Of a DNA stretch of 21,419 bases, positions 7,004 through 13,660 are shown in pieces. Made by a program: the position numbers and the translations under genes. Below the pieces are notes generated by a model, which worked only from the letters and a program-made list of their open reading frames with translations, was not told where the DNA came from and made no database searches. How positions within the stretch are numbered: position 1 is the first letter of the stretch; each line of letters begins with the position of its first letter. Source of the stretch: a virus; the IMG/VR virus record IMGVR_UViG_3300032331_003181, positions 1 to 21,419 of that record; one strand, written 5' to 3'.

Positions 7004-7465
7004 GTGCAGTTAAGCGACTACGACAAAAGTAGAGTTCGTTACCACCTCGGTTACTTTACTGTTTCTGTTCCGGCTGGCGATTACGCCCGCCTGGAAGAAG
7101 CAATGAATACCGTGCCGGATTCGTACTTCTACGACAAGCTCGCTATTCAGTTGGGTCGTTGTGACACAGCTGAAAAGAAAACTGAAGTCGCAACTTCTCC
7201 TTCCACGCGTCTCGAAAGCATTGCTGGTGACGTTGATCGTACCATTAGATCCAGCAATGCCAAAGAAGCCTTAAAGGTTTGGGATGAGATTTATCTCTAC
7301 GAAACAAACCGTTTAGCCGGCATCCTTTACGTTCCAAACTACAAGGATCCGTTCCAGGCCAGATACCGTTACGAACGCTCTGGTGCTGAATTCATCCAGG
7401 CATTACCTGGACCTGCCGATGTTTCCGTGGGAACCCGCATATACCTCCATGAAATATGGCGATAA
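7004..7465 (+). CDS. Small virion-type protein whose 3' end exists in two versions
   Basis: A 153-residue protein starting with GTG, without a Shine-Dalgarno. I do not recognise the family. It is rich in Tyr, Arg and Asp ('YHLGYFTVSVPAGDYARLEE', 'KVWDEIYLYETNRLAGILY') and looks like a compact soluble structural protein. Its last residues, 'VSVGTRIYLHEIWR', recur as 'VAVGSRIYLHEVWR' immediately after the HNH gene downstream (8037-8081). This suggests the endonuclease inserted near the end of this gene and that a replacement 3' end came with it. The divergent TATAAT-containing spacer at 6965-7003 probably drives it. Function unknown; location suggests a head-completion, connector or adaptor protein. 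Confidence 0.75.
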   Translation: MQLSDYDKSRVRYHLGYFTVSVPAGDYARLEEAMNTVPDSYFYDKLAIQLGRCDTAEKKTEVATSPSTRLESIAGDVDRTIRSSNAKEALKVWDEIYLYETNRLAGILYVPNYKDPFQARYRYERSGAEFIQALPGPADVSVGTRIYLHEIWR

Positions 7466-7466
7466 T

Positions 7467-7504
7467 TTAATCCGTGTATGCTAGCATACTGATACACGCA
7501 TTAA
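7467..7504. repeat. Inverted repeat in front of the HNH/AP2 endonuclease gene
   Basis: Arms TTAATCCGTGTAT (7467-7479) and ATACACGCATTAA (7492-7504) match at 12 of 13 positions. Nested within is a perfect 14-bp palindrome, GTATGCTAGCATAC (7476-7489). The outer repeat ends 4 nt before the ATG at 7509. It may be an operator, a terminator for the upstream gene, or the boundary of the inserted module. Confidence 0.6.
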
Positions 7505-7508
7505 TCCA

Positions 7509-8024
7509 ATGGTAGCGCCTTGCCCACTGCCCGAAGTTGAAGAGTTAAAAAAATACTACAAATATGTACCAGAAACAGGTGAGTTGTTTTTAATAAAGGC
7601 ACGTTGCAAAGCTGACAAGAAAAAAGTTGGCAAACCAATTGGCTCCCTTGGCGGCCCAGCAAGGCGTAAAACATGGACAATAAAACACCAAGGGAAAAGT
7701 TATTACGTTAGTCGTATTGCGTGGTTTCTGATGACGGGCAGCGATCCAGGTGTTTTGTTAGTTGAACATAAAAACCGGAACGCTCAAGATAATCGCTGGG
7801 AAAATTTAAGATTAGCAAGTGAAGCAGAAAACAATTACAACAAAATCTTTGTTGGATATAGCAAGAGAAAGGATAATGGACTTTATCGTGTGCGCGTTAC
7901 TTTGGGCGGAACGCGTATTACTGTAGGTAATTTTAAAAATGAAAACGACGCCAAAAAGGCTGCTCTCGACGCACAAAAGCTTTTTTACAAAGAATTTGCG
8001 TGTCTTGATTTAGAATCGGATTAA
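7509..8024 (+). CDS. HNH homing endonuclease with C-terminal AP2-like DNA-binding domain (free-standing)
   Basis: A 171-residue protein. The HNH core spans residues 85-102: 'VEHKNRNAQDNRWENLRL' (His87, Asn95, Asn99). Residues ~117-160 fit an AP2-type domain ('YSKRKDNGLYRVRVTLGG', 'RITVGNFKNENDAKKAA'), common in phage HNH enzymes for target recognition. Such enzymes cut alleles lacking the insertion so that repair copies the element across. Only ~45 nt of spacer flanks the gene, too little for a ribozyme, so this is not an intron. Directly after its stop codon comes a second, divergent copy of the 3' end of the gene upstream, which points to insertion into that gene. The start has no Shine-Dalgarno and abuts an inverted repeat. 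Confidence 0.88.
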   Translation: MVAPCPLPEVEELKKYYKYVPETGELFLIKARCKADKKKVGKPIGSLGGPARRKTWTIKHQGKSYYVSRIAWFLMTGSDPGVLLVEHKNRNAQDNRWENLRLASEAENNYNKIFVGYSKRKDNGLYRVRVTLGGTRITVGNFKNENDAKKAALDAQKLFYKEFACLDLESD

Positions 8025-8081
8025 CAGGCACGGCCCGTCGCAGTTGGTTCCCGTATTTATTTACATGAGGTTTGGAGGTAA
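8025..8081 (+). pseudogene. Residual or recoded 3' end of the gene at 7004-7465
   Basis: Read from 8025 in frame with the following TAA (8079-8081) it gives QARPVAVGSRIYLHEVWR, matching the C-terminus of the 7004 gene at 11 of the last 15 residues, including VG, RIYLHE and WR. At DNA level the last 45 nt, stop included, match at only about 29 positions, with most third positions changed. It has no start of its own. Its last codons, TGG AGG TAA, also form the GGAGGTAA ribosome site of the gene at 8084, which may be why it is retained. Confidence 0.75.
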
Positions 8082-8083
8082 AG

Positions 8084-9121
8084 ATGGCGTCTTATTCTGA
8101 ACAACAACGCGCTCAGGCAAAACAGCGCCGGGCCGCTGATCAGGCGCAAGTACAGAAACGTCTGCAAGCCGGTCGCGGAATTGGCTTGTATTCTGCAAAT
8201 CCCTTAGAAGCGGCTGTACAAGGAATTGGTTCTTTTTTCGGCATTACAAAACCGCCGACAGCTTTTGCAACTCAAATGCAAGGCAAGAATCAGTTGGTCG
8301 TTCCTGGGGGATGGAATGATCGCTCAAATATGCCCGGCAATGTAAACGTTGTAGGACGCACCTGGGATTTAGCGCAGCAGGGGGCTAATGCTGTATACAT
8401 TCCCCGTGGCGAAACCACACGATTTAATACTGTTGTTGGAAGACCTACATCTGCGCCACCCGCACCGGACTTATCGCCTCCCCCTGGCTACCCCTCAGCA
8501 GCAGCAGAACGTGATTATCAACAGAAAGTTTCTCGTGTTGCCCAGCTAACCGCTCAAGATCCAGAACTTAAGCGTTACGAAGACGCTCGCCAAAAGGCAA
8601 AACTTGCAGGCCCTGGTTCTGCTGCCGAACAATCTGCAGAAGATCTTGGGATGCAGATTTGGGCAAAAAAATATGGCAAACCAGGAGATCTTGCGTCACG
8701 CGTTAAGCCCGGTCAGGCTGGTTACGATGCCATCCAACGTACTTTTGGCGCGGGTCAGATGGGTTCACCGTTGAACTTACCGTTTGACACCAGCTCCCCC
8801 CTTGGAACTACGCCCCCTATTTCGCCTGCTTCTTATGATGCTGGCAAGGTTGCCCAAGGATTGGGTCTTTCCACTGTACCGAGGAATGCCTTTGCTGGTG
8901 CCTCTGCAGCTCCTTATGCAGGCTTCAGTCAGGGCCCCACACTTCAAAGCGCCCCCCTGGGCTTCCCCTCGGAAATGCCCAGTACGTCATATGAAGGGGT
9001 AACAGGTATTCAACCCTTTGGTCAAACAACTTTTCAAAACTTCACTCCTGACGAAAAGGCCCGGCAATTTGCTGAAATGTTTAAAAAGGGTTTAATAGGC
9101 CAAGGTACATCAAACGAATAA
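8084..9121 (+). CDS. Unrecognised virion-type protein, Pro/Ala/Gln-rich
   Basis: ATG 8084 follows a strong GGAGG ribosome site, so this start is preferred over the upstream TTG at 8072. The protein has 345 residues. It starts with a basic, Gln-rich helix ('SEQQRAQAKQRRAADQAQ', residues 3-20), has a central helical part around residues 140-190, and low-complexity Pro/Ser/Gly stretches around residues 119-140 and 235-290. The C-terminus is charged and amphipathic ('DEKARQFAEMFKKGLIGQG'). No family or catalytic motif was recognised. Its composition resembles internal head or ejected proteins of podovirus-like phages, an inference only. Confidence 0.7.
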   Translation: MASYSEQQRAQAKQRRAADQAQVQKRLQAGRGIGLYSANPLEAAVQGIGSFFGITKPPTAFATQMQGKNQLVVPGGWNDRSNMPGNVNVVGRTWDLAQQGANAVYIPRGETTRFNTVVGRPTSAPPAPDLSPPPGYPSAAAERDYQQKVSRVAQLTAQDPELKRYEDARQKAKLAGPGSAAEQSAEDLGMQIWAKKYGKPGDLASRVKPGQAGYDAIQRTFGAGQMGSPLNLPFDTSSPLGTTPPISPASYDAGKVAQGLGLSTVPRNAFAGASAAPYAGFSQGPTLQSAPLGFPSEMPSTSYEGVTGIQPFGQTTFQNFTPDEKARQFAEMFKKGLIGQGTSNE

Positions 9122-9337
9122 TCCCCTGGCATTGCAAAGCATGTAAGCCCAGCCGACTGGACACGAATCTTTTGATTCACGGGGGCCAGTGTAGTTGCTT
9201 TAAACCCATGATTCTCTGCCCGAAATTTGTTAAACGAACCCTGACCTACCTGGCATCAACACTGGTTCTTCAAACAGTATTTATCCCTGGTCTCAGAGCA
9301 AGTTCAAATTGGGTAGGAGATTGAAAAACCTAAAGCC
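9122..9337. other. 216-nt spacer with a structured element; function unknown
   Basis: This is the longest gap between assigned genes outside the intron. It holds an imperfect hairpin at 9156-9190 (ACTGG...CCAGT closing an inner GAATC/GATTC stem with a TTTT loop) and a possible 38-codon gene at 9208-9324. It does not fold as a tRNA by eye, and I saw no good promoter. Confidence 0.4.
9208..9324 (+). CDS. Candidate tiny membrane protein (low confidence)
   Basis: A 38-residue frame starting at ATG. A short basic N-terminus (KFVKR) is followed by a hydrophobic segment 'TLTYLASTLVLQTVFIPGL' that could span a membrane, then a polar end. The stop lies 13 nt before the transglycosylase start. No Shine-Dalgarno is present and the frame could be chance. 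Its size and topology are compatible with a small membrane protein in a wall-degrading context, but there is no family match. Confidence 0.22.
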   Translation: MILCPKFVKRTLTYLASTLVLQTVFIPGLRASSNWVGD

Positions 9338-10000
9338 ATGGCACCAGTACGCGTTGGAACACTAAAACCAGAGGACAGGCAGGCTGTATTCTCTTCAGCA
9401 AAACGGCTTGGCTTGGATCCTTACGAGTTTGGTGCGCTCATTCACCAAGAGTCTGGATTCCGCCCGAATGTTTACGGCGGTGCCGGTGGTAATTACTACG
9501 GATTAATTCAGTTTGGCGCCCCGGAACGCGCAAAGTACTTGGATAAATCCAAGCTTGGTAACTACACAATTGCAGAACAAATGCCTGCAGTTGAACAGTT
9601 TTTGCGTGACCGTGGTTTTCAGCCTGGAAAAATGGGCATTGATCGTGCGTATGCCACGATTCTTGGCGGCAATCCAAATGTTTCTTTGACAGCAAAAGAT
9701 TCGTTTAGTACTTCTGTTGCCTCCTCAATCCCTAAATTCAAATCTGGAGGTTCGCTTTACAAGGCTGCGCAAACAACCTTGGGAGATCCACTGGCTCAAC
9801 CTGCGCCTGTTGCCGCCCCACAACAAATGGCTAGCGGCCAACGTTCTGTAGAAGAAATTTTGTCTTCTGCTTTACAAGGCGCAGCAAAACCAGAGTTAAG
9901 CAAAAGGAACTCCATCGCTGACGCGATGAAAGAAACTGTGCTCAAATCACTGCTTCCAGATTTGTCGGGACTACTTAATCCCTTCGGTTTCCTTCAGTAA
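9338..10000 (+). CDS. Lytic transglycosylase (SLT-like), virion-associated
   Basis: A 220-residue protein. Residues ~10-110 match the lysozyme-like fold of soluble lytic transglycosylases: 'YEFGALIHQESGFRPN' carries the likely catalytic Glu38 in the ESGF motif, followed by 'GGAGGNYYGLIQFG', corresponding to the GLMQ block. These enzymes cleave the glycan strand to form 1,6-anhydro ends. Residues ~130-175 are a flexible linker. The C-terminal ~35 residues end in 'LNPFGFLQ' (L213 onward), closely like the tail of the M23 peptidase at 6227. No signal peptide is present, which fits packaging in the particle and local wall opening at infection. The ribosome site is weak. Confidence 0.75.
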   Translation: MAPVRVGTLKPEDRQAVFSSAKRLGLDPYEFGALIHQESGFRPNVYGGAGGNYYGLIQFGAPERAKYLDKSKLGNYTIAEQMPAVEQFLRDRGFQPGKMGIDRAYATILGGNPNVSLTAKDSFSTSVASSIPKFKSGGSLYKAAQTTLGDPLAQPAPVAAPQQMASGQRSVEEILSSALQGAAKPELSKRNSIADAMKETVLKSLLPDLSGLLNPFGFLQ

Positions 10001-10005
10001 TCACA

Positions 10006-10272
10006 ATGTCTCGTTTTTACAAATACTCTGACTATGATTACCTTCCAAGCGAAGCCTTGAAAGTTGGGATTGGCGATAGCTTCCTCTCAGAACCACAAGC
10101 CGAAACAGATTACCTAGCCGCTCAGAAATTTAAATTTCAACCAGAGGAAGACGGTAATCTGTTCGGTCGTTTCCTTGCATTGCAAAATAATCCCAATGCC
10201 TTGGTTGAATCCAAGATGAAATTACCTGCAAATTTCCAAGCCTTTATGGCGATGTCAGGCATGGGTGGTTGA
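10006..10272 (+). CDS. Small unrecognised virion-module protein
   Basis: An 88-residue protein beginning 5 nt after the transglycosylase stop, probably translated by coupling because no Shine-Dalgarno is visible. The N-terminus is Tyr/Asp-rich ('RFYKYSDYDYLPSEALK'), the middle is mixed, and the C-terminus ends in a Met/Gly-rich segment (FMAMSGMGG). No domain was recognised. Tight packing between virion genes suggests a structural or assembly role. Confidence 0.6.
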   Translation: MSRFYKYSDYDYLPSEALKVGIGDSFLSEPQAETDYLAAQKFKFQPEEDGNLFGRFLALQNNPNALVESKMKLPANFQAFMAMSGMGG

Positions 10273-10275
10273 CGT

Positions 10276-10281
10276 TATAAT
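10276..10281 (+). promoter_or_regulatory. Putative -10 box (TATAAT)
   Basis: TATAAT lies 23 nt before the TTG start at 10305 in a 32-nt spacer. It parallels the site at 6976. The spacer has no Shine-Dalgarno and no clear -35. Confidence 0.4.
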
Positions 10282-10304
10282 TAACAAAAAGCGGTACTAG
10301 AAAA

Positions 10305-11090
10305 TTGGCGTCATCCTCGACAAACAAGCAGCCACTGTTGGTTGATAGGCCCTTATTTGATTCGGTGCGTGTTACAACACAAACCGTTGGTAGCGCAGCA
10401 AGTAATACTTTGTTTGTACAAGGTGGCCAAGCGCCCTCCATCCTGGTGGACATGGATGCGTCACTGAGCGAAGACAATAACAGTGGCGGTGTCATTGATT
10501 CCATCACGATCACGCGCAACGACTTTTATCGCGGCCCCGACTACACAGTAAATTCCACAACTTCAGGCACACCGATCTCCCTGGTTAGTGGACAGATTGT
10601 TTTTGTATCCGCCACAGGTTCCCTCACTGGTGCTGGCGCACCATACAGTGGTTACGGCTATTACACATACACTGGTTCTAGCACGCTGACAGGCGTCAAT
10701 AGTGCATTGAATTATTCGGGTGGCACTACGTCTGGCTTCTTGTACAACGGTATTGCATACGGCAATCAACCTGCTGCTACCTTTGTCTTTTACCAGACAC
10801 GTGGCACAACCACACCAATCCCTGGCTCTGGTGACTACAAAGTTTTATTCGCCAAAACAGTTCCGGCAAACAGTGGTGTGGTTGACTGTTCGGATGTAAT
10901 GCCACAACTGGCGGTTCCCAGTGTGAACGCAGGTAACACCAACGGCCTTGGTACTACAGCTCCACTGCGTAACAAAGGAATTTACCTTGAGCGTGGCGAC
11001 CGTGTTTACGTTGGCGTGTTCCCGGATGGTCCCAATAGTTCTGGTTATATCCCAGGTGTGCACGTTGCTGCGCAAGGCGGCTTCTTCTAA
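10305..11090 (+). CDS. Probable beta-rich virion surface protein
   Basis: A 261-residue protein, start TTG (MASSSTNKQ). It is dominated by Gly, Ser, Thr, Val and Tyr with few charged residues, arranged as repeated strand-turn units ('SGYGYYTYTGSSTLTG', 'SGGTTSGFLYNGIAYGN'). The C-terminal third ('GIYLERGDRVYVGVFPDGPNSSG') resembles the jelly-roll edges found in phage decoration or fibre-like proteins. Composition is close to the 4904 protein, although no clear sequence identity was seen. Function is inferred from composition and position only. Confidence 0.6.
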   Translation: MASSSTNKQPLLVDRPLFDSVRVTTQTVGSAASNTLFVQGGQAPSILVDMDASLSEDNNSGGVIDSITITRNDFYRGPDYTVNSTTSGTPISLVSGQIVFVSATGSLTGAGAPYSGYGYYTYTGSSTLTGVNSALNYSGGTTSGFLYNGIAYGNQPAATFVFYQTRGTTTPIPGSGDYKVLFAKTVPANSGVVDCSDVMPQLAVPSVNAGNTNGLGTTAPLRNKGIYLERGDRVYVGVFPDGPNSSGYIPGVHVAAQGGFF

Positions 11091-11093
11091 GTC

Positions 11094-12656
11094 ATGGCCC
11101 CGAAAGGTGGGGACAAATTTGGGTCTTTTGTTAGGTCTTATGACAAGGATCCCTTTTGTTTAAAGCCTATTACAACCGAATTTTCTTCAGGTTCTGTCCC
11201 AAACTCTTTAAGTGCCGCAAATAGAGAATCTGCATGGTCTCGTTGGCGCAGGGGGTATGAAATTGCAACTGCTTCTATCCATGACAACGCCTATGAATAT
11301 CCGTTCAGCTATGTAATTCCAGTGCCAGCTGGAACTCCTGCTTCCGTTGCAGCAGTACAGCCCACTATCCCTGGAACTTTTGTTGGGTTTCCTACTAAAA
11401 ACAAAGAGCTTGGTATGCACTGGGCTGGTACCAGATTGGCGGGTTCTTTACGGTGCGACAACTTGGTTGACAAAACGACAGGCACCAAGCTTTACATTGA
11501 AATGGTGACAGAAGATGTTGATTACTGGTACGTCAAGCTGGCCGGAAACTGGAGCACAAGCAATCCACTACCCCCACCGTTTTACGTGGCCCTTCCAGGC
11601 GTTCCTAATGGCCTTAGAGCAATCAATGGCGAGATCCTGGAAGACCGTGTTATTACTGTTGGGGCACCGCCTATCACAAAAGAAACAATTAATCCAACAA
11701 CACAAACACGCTACGGTTACATTCAAGCAGTAATTGTGGAAACATATCCATTTACTGGAATTTTGAAGCTCCGCAAAGCAGGTTCTGTTGAAGCGACACC
11801 GGACGCAACCTTAATCACACCGGCAACCAAAGGCCCCACTCCTAGTAGATACCTCATAACCGGAGCAAGATATTGCTGCTCTTGCCAAGATTTTACGCAT
11901 CGAGATTATGCATTTATGTCTACTCTTGGCGAAGGGACAAAAAGAATATTCCCAAGAACAAGTGCTGCTTCTATTAAACCCGGACGATATGAAAAAACAA
12001 GATTAAGCGGAAAATTAAACAACAATGCAATGACAAGCGCAACGGTTGATCGCAAGATGGACATTATTGCGCCTACGCCTAAATACACAGTCCCTCCTGA
12101 AGTAAACACAATTTCAACGGTAGACTCAGATGCCACTAGAGATTTTGCCGGGGTGTTTCGTGAGTTTGGTGCCACCTATTTAAGAAGTACAGCGGACCCA
12201 TCTATACCTGGCTCCAGGGCAGAAGGTATGCCTTCGTATAAAGATTACACTGCAACCAATGGACAAATCACATCCATTACAGATTTCTGGACTCCGTTGT
12301 TGGATGAGATGCGTTATTGCAAGCATATCTATGCCATGAAATTTGCAAAAGATACTTTTCCACCTGAGCCATCTGATTTCCCCGTGGAAGAAGGAAGCAT
12401 GGTTGATTGGGAGCAAAAATTAGTTGATGAAAATGAAAATGTTCAAAAAACATTAGCCGCGACAAATTTATCAAAAAGAGCCTTGTCAATAATGGACGTG
12501 CCACCATACAATTGTCAATCGCCAATGATGATGCCAATGATGCAAAAGTTGTTTAATATTCCTGCCAACTTTGTAATGATGAGAGGTTTTACAATGTATG
12601 ACAAAGATGGCACCGCCTATAAACCATCTCTAGGTCAAAATCCTTCTTCGTTATGA
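11094..12656 (+). CDS. Large unrecognised virion-type protein
   Basis: A 520-residue protein starting 3 nt after the previous stop, so coupled. The sequence is mixed, with a beta-rich N-terminal half (for example 'GILEDR'-like strands around residues 180-230), a short Cys-containing stretch at ~260-265 ('GARYCCSCQDF') and a helical C-terminal part with several Met-rich turns ('SPMMMPMMQKLFN'). No tail-fibre repeat, protease or enzyme motif is evident. Size and location suggest a major tail, neck or portal-proximal component, but I cannot assign one. Confidence 0.65.
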   Translation: MAPKGGDKFGSFVRSYDKDPFCLKPITTEFSSGSVPNSLSAANRESAWSRWRRGYEIATASIHDNAYEYPFSYVIPVPAGTPASVAAVQPTIPGTFVGFPTKNKELGMHWAGTRLAGSLRCDNLVDKTTGTKLYIEMVTEDVDYWYVKLAGNWSTSNPLPPPFYVALPGVPNGLRAINGEILEDRVITVGAPPITKETINPTTQTRYGYIQAVIVETYPFTGILKLRKAGSVEATPDATLITPATKGPTPSRYLITGARYCCSCQDFTHRDYAFMSTLGEGTKRIFPRTSAASIKPGRYEKTRLSGKLNNNAMTSATVDRKMDIIAPTPKYTVPPEVNTISTVDSDATRDFAGVFREFGATYLRSTADPSIPGSRAEGMPSYKDYTATNGQITSITDFWTPLLDEMRYCKHIYAMKFAKDTFPPEPSDFPVEEGSMVDWEQKLVDENENVQKTLAATNLSKRALSIMDVPPYNCQSPMMMPMMQKLFNIPANFVMMRGFTMYDKDGTAYKPSLGQNPSSL

Positions 12657-12883
12657 CAACACCAAACTTTGGGGACATCGTAGATACGCACTTTATTTAC
12701 TCGCAAGAACAAGATGATCTTCGCAAGTACGGCTTTAGTGAACTCCAGATAAGTGGACGACCTACCGTCTATCACGCTGGAGACGTCGTACATTTACCCT
12801 TTGCTTCTGGTGAGCTTTCAACAATTGAAGCCGTAGGGCTTGCTTGGTCTGGTTATGTGAACGGCATTCCGCCAGAAGAGTAG
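12653..12883 (+). CDS. Small acidic protein translationally coupled to the gene before it
   Basis: A 76-residue protein whose ATG overlaps the previous stop (ATGA). The mixed sequence ('IYSQEQDDLRKYGFSELQ', 'IEAVGLAWSGYVNGIPPEE') suggests a small folded structural or chaperone protein. It closes this plus-strand block and is followed by a bidirectional terminator. No family was recognised. Confidence 0.65.
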   Translation: MTTPNFGDIVDTHFIYSQEQDDLRKYGFSELQISGRPTVYHAGDVVHLPFASGELSTIEAVGLAWSGYVNGIPPEE

Positions 12884-12890
12884 ACAAAAT

Positions 12891-12916
12891 AAAACCCCGC
12901 ACAAGACGGGGCTTTT
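12891..12916. terminator. Bidirectional terminator between converging genes
   Basis: CCCCG (12895-12899) and CGGGG (12907-12911) form the stem, with AAAA before and CTTTT after. It can work for the plus-strand gene ending at 12883 and for the minus-strand gene ending at 12935. Confidence 0.8.
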
Positions 12917-12934
12917 GATTATTTCTTACTCAGT

Positions 12935-13153
12935 TCAAGCGGTTACCGCTTGTGGTTCAAGTTTTTTCAAGTGTTTGCGTATGGCAGTCACATTCCACCT
13001 GTAGCTATCCCTGGAACGTGTCTCAGGAAACGCTGCGTAGTGAGGGCCAAGCTTCAGTGTGCCGTCATCGCGGTACTTGAAGAGTGTTTTCTTGTCAATG
13101 CCGAGAAGTTCTTCGGCTTGTTGGGCCGTGACCCAACCTGGATGCTTAGCCAT
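12935..13153 (-). CDS. Small helix-turn-helix (excisionase/MerR-like) DNA-binding protein
   Basis: A 72-residue protein with 'WVTAQQAEELLGIDKKTLFKY' at residues 7-27, the first helices of a winged HTH of the excisionase/MerR type, then 'DDGTLKLGPHYAAFP', the wing, and a basic C-terminus. It lies alone on the minus strand within plus-strand virion genes. Its layout resembles the N-terminal HTH of the protein encoded at 20905 (V-T/S-xxxAxxLxxxxxT, then G-x-HY). It probably regulates phage transcription; recombination directionality is an alternative, but no integrase is seen here. Confidence 0.7.
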   Translation of the reverse strand: MAKHPGWVTAQQAEELLGIDKKTLFKYRDDGTLKLGPHYAAFPETRSRDSYRWNVTAIRKHLKKLEPQAVTA

Positions 13154-13288
13154 AAAAAGGCATTTGCGTGCCCCTGTACGTTATGGGACTCACGCAAGTT
13201 GTCAATGGATTTAAACAAGATTTCATCTCTTTGCTTACATTGGTCTACATGTCCTGAAATTAGAATAAGTTAACGGCAACCGAAGAGC

Positions 13289-13660
13289 ATGTTCAACTGT
13301 GAGCAGGAACCCCTTTCCCTTCTCCTTGAATTAACTCCTAAATTGGCCAAGAAACGTTACCGTCAATCCATATACGATGCCTGGGACCACAAATGTGGCT
13401 ATTGCGAGGACCAAGCTACATCCCTGGACCACATTATCCCAAGGTTCCGTTCTGGTTCTAGCAATCGGAACAACCTTCTGCCTTGTTGCAAAAGATGTAA
13501 TGCAAACAAAGCTAGTTCAAAAATGGAAGAATGGTATCCACAACAGACGTACTACACCGAAGTAAGGATGAACAGGATTGAGGCCTGGATACACCAAGAA
13601 ATTATCGACCTGTTTACTTATAATATTGAGACGGTACCAGATACATTTGCTGCTGGATAA
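13289..13660 (+). CDS. HNH endonuclease, zinc-ribbon McrA/Cas9-like subtype
   Basis: A 123-residue protein with two CxxC pairs (C36-C39 and C67-C70) around the HNH core: 'LDHIIPRFRSGSSNRNNLLP' has His48 and Asn62, and 'CKRCNANKAS' follows. The zinc-bound form differs from the two other HNH enzymes in this window, so all three arrived independently. It starts after a TAGAAT hexamer (13261-13266, 22 nt upstream) and its stop overlaps the next start (TAATG at 13658-13662). A free-standing homing endonuclease is most likely; a DNA-processing enzyme of the phage is an alternative. Confidence 0.85.
   Translation: MFNCEQEPLSLLLELTPKLAKKRYRQSIYDAWDHKCGYCEDQATSLDHIIPRFRSGSSNRNNLLPCCKRCNANKASSKMEEWYPQQTYYTEVRMNRIEAWIHQEIIDLFTYNIETVPDTFAAG

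Noticed and set aside
7466-8024. The HNH/AP2 insertion as a group I or group II intron
   Set aside because: Only about 45 nt lie outside the endonuclease gene, and no P3-P8 core or domain V-like element is present. Reading both flanks as exons would also duplicate the C-terminus.
9122-9337. tRNA gene in the spacer
   Set aside because: The hairpin at 9156-9190 has no matching acceptor, D or T arms and no GTTCGA-like T loop at the right distance.
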